Below are positions 59,130 through 64,000 of a stretch of 64,000 nucleotides of DNA, piece after piece. The position numbers were made by a program, and so were the translations under genes. This DNA is from JACNJF01 sp050288105. GTDB lineage: Bacteria > Pseudomonadota > Gammaproteobacteria > GCA-001735895. Positions within the stretch are counted from its first letter, which is position 1. Every line of letters begins with the position of its first letter. Location of the stretch: positions 11,078 to 75,077 of the forward strand of contig JBNKDE010000017.1 of NCBI GenBank assembly GCA_050288105.1, in the 5' to 3' direction. Under the pieces are notes generated by a model, which saw only the letters and a program-made list of their open reading frames with translations, made no database searches and was not told the origin of the DNA.

Positions 59130-62016
59130 TGCTGCGATTCGACGTATTGCCTCCAAAGAGTTAACCCTGTTTTTTAATTCTCCGGTGGCCTATCTATTCC
59201 TGGGTAGCTTTGCGGCTGTGACCCTTTTTGTGTTTTTCTGGGGCGAAACCTTTTTCGCACGCAATATTGCCGATGTACGCCCACTGTTTGAATGGATGCC
59301 GCTGCTGCTGATTTTCCTCACCAGTGCATTAACCATGCGTATGTGGAGTGAAGAACGACATAGCGGCACGCTGGAATACATCCTGACCCAGCCACTGGCT
59401 ATATGGCGTTTTGTGATAGGCAAGTTTATGGCCTGTTTCACCCTGTTGCTGATTGCGTTGGTGATCACCTTACCGTTACCGCTCACGGTATCCATGATCT
59501 CCGACCTGGACTGGGGCCCGGTATGGAGTGGCTACCTGGCAACGCTGTTACTGGGTGCGGCCTATCTTTCGGTCGGCTTATTTGTTTCGGCACGCAGCGA
59601 CAATCAAATCGTTAGCCTGATTACAGCAACTGCGCTGAGTGGTTTTCTATACCTGATTGGGTCACCGATGATCACCGATATCCTGTCCAATCAGCTAGCC
59701 GACTGGCTACGCCTGCTGGGAACTGGCTCTCGTTTCGCCGATATCACCCGTGGTGTGATTGATATCAGTGATTTTGTGTATTACCTGAGTCTGGTTGCGA
59801 TATTCCTGACCCTTAATACCTTTAGCCTGGAGCGCGAACGCTGGGCAAAAACCGGTAATCCACAGCATCACAAAAAGTGGTATTTCGGTAGTGGTCTGTT
59901 AATAGCGAATGCGCTGGTGATTAATCTCTGGATGGGGCAGATTGATGTGCTACGTATTGATACCACGCGCGGCAATCTGTATTCGATTTCTGACGCTACC
60001 CGTAATTACCTTGCGCAGCTGCAGGAGCCATTACTGATTCGCGGTTATTTTAGTGCCAAGACTCACCCGTTGTTGTCGCCACTGGTGCCGCAGTTACGTG
60101 ATCTTATAAATGAGTATAAGGTGGCCGGCAAAGGCAAGGTGAGAGTGGAGTTTGTTGATCCACAGAGCGACCCTGAAGTCGAGCAGGAAGCGAATCAGAA
60201 ATACGGAATAGAGCCAGTGCCCTTCCAGGTTTCGGACCGATACCAGGCCTCGGTGGTGAACTCTTACTTCAACGTGTTGATCCAGTATGGGGATCAACGA
60301 CAGGTACTGGGTTTTCGTGACCTGATTGAAGTAAAGCAACGTGGCGAAAGTGATCTGGATGTACTGCTACGAAATCCGGAATACGATATCACGCGAGCTT
60401 TAAAGAAGGTCATGCTGGCCTACCAGTCCGGCGGTAATCTGTTCGATACTGTTAAAGGTGATATTCAGTTTACCGCGTATGTTTCAGATGATAAGCGTCT
60501 GCCGCAGAAACTGGCGCAATTCAAGCAGGCGATGATGAAAAAGCTTGAGCAGAAACAGCAGCAGTCCGATGGTCGCTTAAAGGTTGAGGTGATAGATCCT
60601 GAAGCGAATGGCGCAGCGGTCGCCAAACAGATTGGTGAAGATTATGGGTTTAAGCCCATGGTTGCCAGCCTGTTTGATCAACAGCCGTTTTATTTCTATT
60701 TGACGCTGCGTCAGGGTGACCAGATTGTACAGCTGCCTACTGCCAGTTTTAACGCGGATGAGTTTGATCAGACACTGGATAGCGGTATCAAACGTTTTGC
60801 CAGTGGTTTCACGCGTAGCGTCGCACTGGTTGCACCCAAAGCGGATTACCAGTCTATGCAGATGGGCATCAATACCGCGCAGTTTAATCAGCTGCAAAAG
60901 CTGCTTTCTACCGATCTGAGTATTAAGAATGAAGATCTTAGCGACGGTAGTGTGGACAATGCGGCGGATATCCTGTTGCTGCTGGCACCGGAATCGTTGT
61001 CTGAAAAAGAGCTGTTTGCTGTAGACCAGTTCCTGATGCGTGGCGGTAGTGTAGTCGCTGCGACCTCACCTTTTAGCGTTGATCTGGGGCGCGACAGGCT
61101 CAGCATGAAATCGCATAAAAGCGGCCTGGAAGACTGGTTACAACACTATGGCCTGAAAATAGAGCCAGAGCTGGTGCTGGATACACAGAACAGCGCTTTT
61201 CCGGTACCGGTTACGCGTCAGGTCGGAGGTTTTCGGTTCCAGGAAATCCGTATGATTGATTATCCCTATTTCGTCGATATACGTGGGCAGGAGCTGAATC
61301 AGAAAAGCCCGATTACGGGGGATCTGAACCAGCTGAGTATGGCCTGGAGTTCACCTATTACGGTCGATCAGAAGTTGAATGCTAATCGCCAGCTGATTGA
61401 GCTGTTACATAGCTCTGACCAATCCTGGCGCTCCAGTTCAAGCGATGTGATGCCGCAAATCGACAGTCAGGGGCGCAGTGCGTTTCATCCAGCACAGCAA
61501 CGACAGAGCTCATTACTGGGGGTAGTGGCACAGGGTAGGTTTGACTCATATTTTGCGGGTAAGGCTTCACCGCTGCTGGCTGATGCGGGCAGTGTTGAAA
61601 ATAACGCGGCCGATAAGGCAGACTCAGGCTCTGAACAGAAAGATCAGGCCGCTGTAGTGGATAGTGTGATTGAGCATTCCGCTGACTCGGCCAGGATTAT
61701 CCTGTTTGCGTCAAATGACTTTGTTTCTGATCAGGTAGTGCAACTGGCAGCATCCGCCAATGGTAGTCAGTACCTGAGTGGCCTGCAGTTGATACAGAAC
61801 TCACTGGACTGGGCGCTGGAAGACAGCGGGCTGCTGTCGATTCGCTCGCGTGGACATTTTAATATGACTCTGCCCCCTATGACAGAAGAACAGCAGTTTT
61901 TCTGGGAAATTGCCAACTATGTGTTAGCCATCATCTTGCTGCTGGTTCTGGCCGTAATCCAGAAGTTCAGGCAGCGTAGACGTAGTTATCACTATATTAA
62001 TAATTTAATGGTTTAG
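59119..62016 (+). CDS. ABC-2 permease fused to GldG-like auxiliary domain
   Basis: About 965 residues from ATG 59119 with GGAGG just upstream. Residues 1-245 are a GldF-like permease with six helices (FFNSPVAYLFLGSFAAVTLFVFFWGETFFA; MRMWSEERHSGTLEYILTQPLAIWRFVIGKF). Residues about 265-940 are a large periplasmic GldG-like domain (ABC_transp_aux type: DTTRGNLYSISDATRNYLAQLQEPLLIRGYFS; VEFVDPQSDPEVEQEA) between two helices, the last at about 930-950. Two separate Bacteroidetes proteins, GldF and GldG, are here one chain. Substrate unknown. Confidence 0.9.
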   Translation: MLPDAAIRRIASKELTLFFNSPVAYLFLGSFAAVTLFVFFWGETFFARNIADVRPLFEWMPLLLIFLTSALTMRMWSEERHSGTLEYILTQPLAIWRFVIGKFMACFTLLLIALVITLPLPLTVSMISDLDWGPVWSGYLATLLLGAAYLSVGLFVSARSDNQIVSLITATALSGFLYLIGSPMITDILSNQLADWLRLLGTGSRFADITRGVIDISDFVYYLSLVAIFLTLNTFSLERERWAKTGNPQHHKKWYFGSGLLIANALVINLWMGQIDVLRIDTTRGNLYSISDATRNYLAQLQEPLLIRGYFSAKTHPLLSPLVPQLRDLINEYKVAGKGKVRVEFVDPQSDPEVEQEANQKYGIEPVPFQVSDRYQASVVNSYFNVLIQYGDQRQVLGFRDLIEVKQRGESDLDVLLRNPEYDITRALKKVMLAYQSGGNLFDTVKGDIQFTAYVSDDKRLPQKLAQFKQAMMKKLEQKQQQSDGRLKVEVIDPEANGAAVAKQIGEDYGFKPMVASLFDQQPFYFYLTLRQGDQIVQLPTASFNADEFDQTLDSGIKRFASGFTRSVALVAPKADYQSMQMGINTAQFNQLQKLLSTDLSIKNEDLSDGSVDNAADILLLLAPESLSEKELFAVDQFLMRGGSVVAATSPFSVDLGRDRLSMKSHKSGLEDWLQHYGLKIEPELVLDTQNSAFPVPVTRQVGGFRFQEIRMIDYPYFVDIRGQELNQKSPITGDLNQLSMAWSSPITVDQKLNANRQLIELLHSSDQSWRSSSSDVMPQIDSQGRSAFHPAQQRQSSLLGVVAQGRFDSYFAGKASPLLADAGSVENNAADKADSGSEQKDQAAVVDSVIEHSADSARIILFASNDFVSDQVVQLAASANGSQYLSGLQLIQNSLDWALEDSGLLSIRSRGHFNMTLPPMTEEQQFFWEIANYVLAIILLLVLAVIQKFRQRRRSYHYINNLMV

Positions 62017-62030
62017 AGGAGAACAGATAA

Positions 62031-62969
62031 ATGAAATCACGTTTCAATATGGCTCTGTTTATCGTACTCGTGCTTCAGATAGGTGTCGCAGTGAGCATGC
62101 ATCATGTCAATAGATCGGATACGAACGAACAGTTTAATCAGCCAATTATGGATATCCGGGAGTCAGCTGTAGACAAAATCACCCTGGATGATGGTGCTGG
62201 TCAGTCTACTGTGTTGAGCAGGGTGAACCAGCAGTGGCAACTGGATAACTACCATCAGTTACCCGCTGACCAGAAAAAGGTGAAGGCGATGCTGGATAAG
62301 CTGGAGAAGGATAAAAGCGGATGGCCGGTAGCGACAACCGAGTCCAGTCGCATACGCTTCAAGGTTGCTGATAATGATTACCGCAAAAAACTGGTGTTAA
62401 GCAGTGACGCTGGTGACAGGGCTTTATACCTGGGAGTATCTCCCGGTTTTCGCCAGCTCAATGTTAGACGCGAGGGTGAGGAACAGGTGTATTCGGTCAA
62501 ACTGAACGATTATGATTTTCCGCTCAAGGATGTGGACTGGATGGATAAAACCCTGCTTCAACCCAAAGCGGATATCAGCACAATAAAAACTGCAAACTTC
62601 GCTCTGAATAAAAATCAGGGTAAATGGTCGATGGAAAACACTGATCAGGTGATTGACAGTAATCAGTTGAATAAGCTAACCGCTGCCCTGACTCGATTAA
62701 GGGTCCAGAGTGCAGAAGAGGTATCGAAAACTGATGATGCTTACTCGATTGAATTACATGCTGGTGACCGGAATTATCAATACAGTTTGTTCAGGGCCGA
62801 AGAGAATTACTATATTACCCGGGACGATTTTGCGCTGGCGTTTAAGATCAGCCAGCAGGATTATGACAGCCTGACAGTCGCTGATGCAGCCCAGTTGCTC
62901 GAAAAACCAGTGGACAGCGTGGCACCTGAAAAGGATACGCCATCCTCAACTGCTGCTAATCCATCCTGA
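62031..62969 (+). CDS. DUF4340 periplasmic protein
   Basis: A 312-residue protein with an N-terminal helix (MALFIVLVLQIGVAVSM) and a periplasmic DUF4340 domain (DKITLDDGAGQSTVLSRVNQQWQLDNYHQLPADQKKVKAMLDKLEK; RALYLGVSPGFRQLNVRREGEEQVYSVKLND). A Ser/Thr/Pro-rich tail ends it. GGAG precedes the ATG. DUF4340 proteins accompany GldA/GldFG-like ABC systems in proteobacteria and probably form a complex with them. Confidence 0.88.
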   Translation: MKSRFNMALFIVLVLQIGVAVSMHHVNRSDTNEQFNQPIMDIRESAVDKITLDDGAGQSTVLSRVNQQWQLDNYHQLPADQKKVKAMLDKLEKDKSGWPVATTESSRIRFKVADNDYRKKLVLSSDAGDRALYLGVSPGFRQLNVRREGEEQVYSVKLNDYDFPLKDVDWMDKTLLQPKADISTIKTANFALNKNQGKWSMENTDQVIDSNQLNKLTAALTRLRVQSAEEVSKTDDAYSIELHAGDRNYQYSLFRAEENYYITRDDFALAFKISQQDYDSLTVADAAQLLEKPVDSVAPEKDTPSSTAANPS

Positions 62970-62991
62970 TTGCATACCTTTGTTAGTCCAG

Positions 62992-63025
62992 CCGGGAGGG
63001 GAGCCCCTCCCGGTTTCAGTTTCAT
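62992..63025 (+). terminator. Rho-independent terminator of the GldA/GldFG operon
   Basis: CCGGGAGGGG, two bases, CCCCTCCCGG followed by TTTCAGTTTCATTT: a 9-10 bp GC-rich stem 22 bases after the DUF4340 stop. Confidence 0.88.
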
Positions 63026-63163
63026 TTAAGCTTCGAGTGGTAATTTCGCGCTACAAACTGATATGGCTATTTGATCTCATTTTTGGGTCAGGCCATTCAA
63101 TTTTATCAACAGCAGGCTCTCAAAAATGCAGGGTTTGAATATATTGATTGCAGGCGGATTTCT

Positions 63164-63880
63164 ATGAATATACAGGGCCTTTTAAACCAGTTTCTTGGCG
63201 CAGATAATCCATCTCTCGGGGCTTCTTCACAAGCAGGGGCATCTGGCATTGGTGAAAAGCTGGGTCAGTTCTACAATCGCTTACCCGACGGATTTGCCGG
63301 TGGTGCAGCTACGGGGGGTATTATCGCTTTATTGATTGGTAGCAAAAGCGGGCGCAAGATTGCCAGCAAGGTGGTCAGCTATGGTGGCGCGGCATTGCTC
63401 GGTGGGCTCGCTTACCAGGCTATCAAAAACTGGCAGCGGAAAGAATCGACATCGCAAGCTGACAGTATTTCATCGGCAAATTCGGTAAGTCCCGAGCAGG
63501 AACCGCCTAAGCAGGTGGAATCGACGCAGCCGACGTTTGAGCTGACCCTGATCAAGGCGATGATTGCTGCTGCGAAAGCGGATGGCCATATCGATGCTGA
63601 AGAGCAACGCAAAATTTTCGAAGCCATTCAGAAAATGGAATTATCAGCCGAAATGAAAGGCCTGGTTTTCGATTTGCTACAGCAGGATATCTCGGTTCAG
63701 GACATTGCTAGCGGTATCGAGGATATGGCGCAAAAGTCAGAGCTTTATCTGGCCTCTTATCTGGTGATTGACCCTGATCAAATGCCAGAACGCATGCATC
63801 TGATGAGTCTGGCTGAAGCCCTCGATTTGCCTATTGGTTTAACCAAACAACTGGAGGCAGAGGTGAAACAGGTCACCTGA
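63164..63880 (+). CDS. DUF533/TerB-like inner-membrane-associated protein
   Basis: About 238 residues from ATG 63164 (the frame extends upstream without support). The glycine-rich segment FAGGAATGGIIALLIGSKSGRKIASKVVSYGGAALLGGLAYQAI is the DUF533 (YebE) hydrophobic region. The C-terminal part (LIKAMIAAAKADGHIDAEEQRKIFEAI) is TerB-like, with the acidic DGHIDAEE loop that may bind a metal. Function unknown. Last complete gene of the window. Confidence 0.85.
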   Translation: MNIQGLLNQFLGADNPSLGASSQAGASGIGEKLGQFYNRLPDGFAGGAATGGIIALLIGSKSGRKIASKVVSYGGAALLGGLAYQAIKNWQRKESTSQADSISSANSVSPEQEPPKQVESTQPTFELTLIKAMIAAAKADGHIDAEEQRKIFEAIQKMELSAEMKGLVFDLLQQDISVQDIASGIEDMAQKSELYLASYLVIDPDQMPERMHLMSLAEALDLPIGLTKQLEAEVKQVT

Positions 63881-63897
63881 TGGCCCCTCAAACTGTT

Positions 63898-63907
63898 CTC
63901 TTTAACA
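63898..63907 (+). promoter_or_regulatory. BoxA-like sequence near the window end
   Basis: CTCTTTAACA matches the core of the rRNA antitermination boxA (TGCTCTTTAACA in E. coli). It lies 18 bases after the last gene. Nothing else in the remaining 100 bases is recognisable, and no rRNA promoter is visible. The match may be chance. Confidence 0.25.
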
Positions 63908-64000
63908 ATCTTGATTACCTACAAAACTCAGCCTGTTGTGGAGCGTTTCGAAGTTTGTTGTTTCTGTTCGTGTAGAGTTTCACACGCCAAAGTAGTCTGG

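Noticed and set aside
1..64000. CRISPR arrays, tRNA genes, prophage
   Set aside because: No regularly spaced repeats, no tRNA-like clover-leaf ends and no phage structural genes seen on either strand; a tRNA scan was not run.

Overview
The window reads as a chromosomal segment of a respiring, facultatively anaerobic or microaerophilic gammaproteobacterium, possibly a sulfur-oxidising type. That placement is an inference. It rests on PomA/PomB-like stator genes, an FNR-type regulator with four cysteines, a cbb3 oxidase, pyruvate:ferredoxin oxidoreductase, an Isp-type (group 1e-like) NiFe hydrogenase in the gene order described for purple sulfur bacteria, and a GlyGly-CTERM-like protein tail. 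I found no rRNA, tRNA, CRISPR array or complete insertion sequence.

Layout. 1-2.6 kb: 3' part of a secreted protein with a degenerate multicopper-oxidase fold and four Ig/cadherin-like repeats, closed by a strong terminator. 2.6-16.8 kb: one long type II secretion (T2SS) operon, gspE-F-G-H-I-J-K, then three accessory genes (a small secreted protein, an S8 protease with a GlyGly-CTERM-like tail, and a c-type cytochrome fused to a binding-protein-like region), then gspL-M-C/N-like-D. A LuxR-type response regulator and an OmpR/histidine-kinase pair follow (16.8-19.5 kb). 19.5-26.8 kb: DUF2889 protein, small membrane protein, nifJ with a dihydroorotate-dehydrogenase-like partner and a Nudix hydrolase, and a DMT exporter. 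26.9-32.9 kb: hypC and a divergent hydrogenase operon, protease-hupH-hynS-isp1-isp2-hynL. 33-37.5 kb (minus strand): TauE/SafE exporter and a stator operon, motA(pomA)-motB-PilZ-HDOD. 37.8-43.3 kb: hemN, fnr and ccoNOQP.

43.3-49.3 kb: a 192-bp MITE-like element with perfect 18-bp terminal inverted repeats and 11-bp target duplications, an ABC export set (HlyD-ATPase-permease), and small poorly known genes. 49.5-57.8 kb: AraC regulator with LysE-type exporter, a three-gene signalling operon (response regulator, LysM-FecR protein, CHASE2 histidine kinase), LrgA/LrgB and an HtpX-like protease. 58.2-63.9 kb: a GldA/GldFG-like ABC system with a DUF4340 partner, and a DUF533/TerB-like protein.

How the genes fit together. 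FNR-type palindromes precede nifJ, the hydrogenase operon, hemN and ccoN, and the fnr gene lies between the last two. For nifJ, the hydrogenase and hemN a plausible -10 box lies where a class II FNR promoter would put it. Pyruvate oxidation, H2 metabolism, O2-independent haem synthesis and high-affinity O2 respiration therefore look like one oxygen-controlled regulon. The T2SS island looks dedicated: its own operon encodes a likely substrate (the S8 protease) and a redox-linked periplasmic protein, and regulators sit at its end. All product names come from reading motifs by eye; no database search was run.
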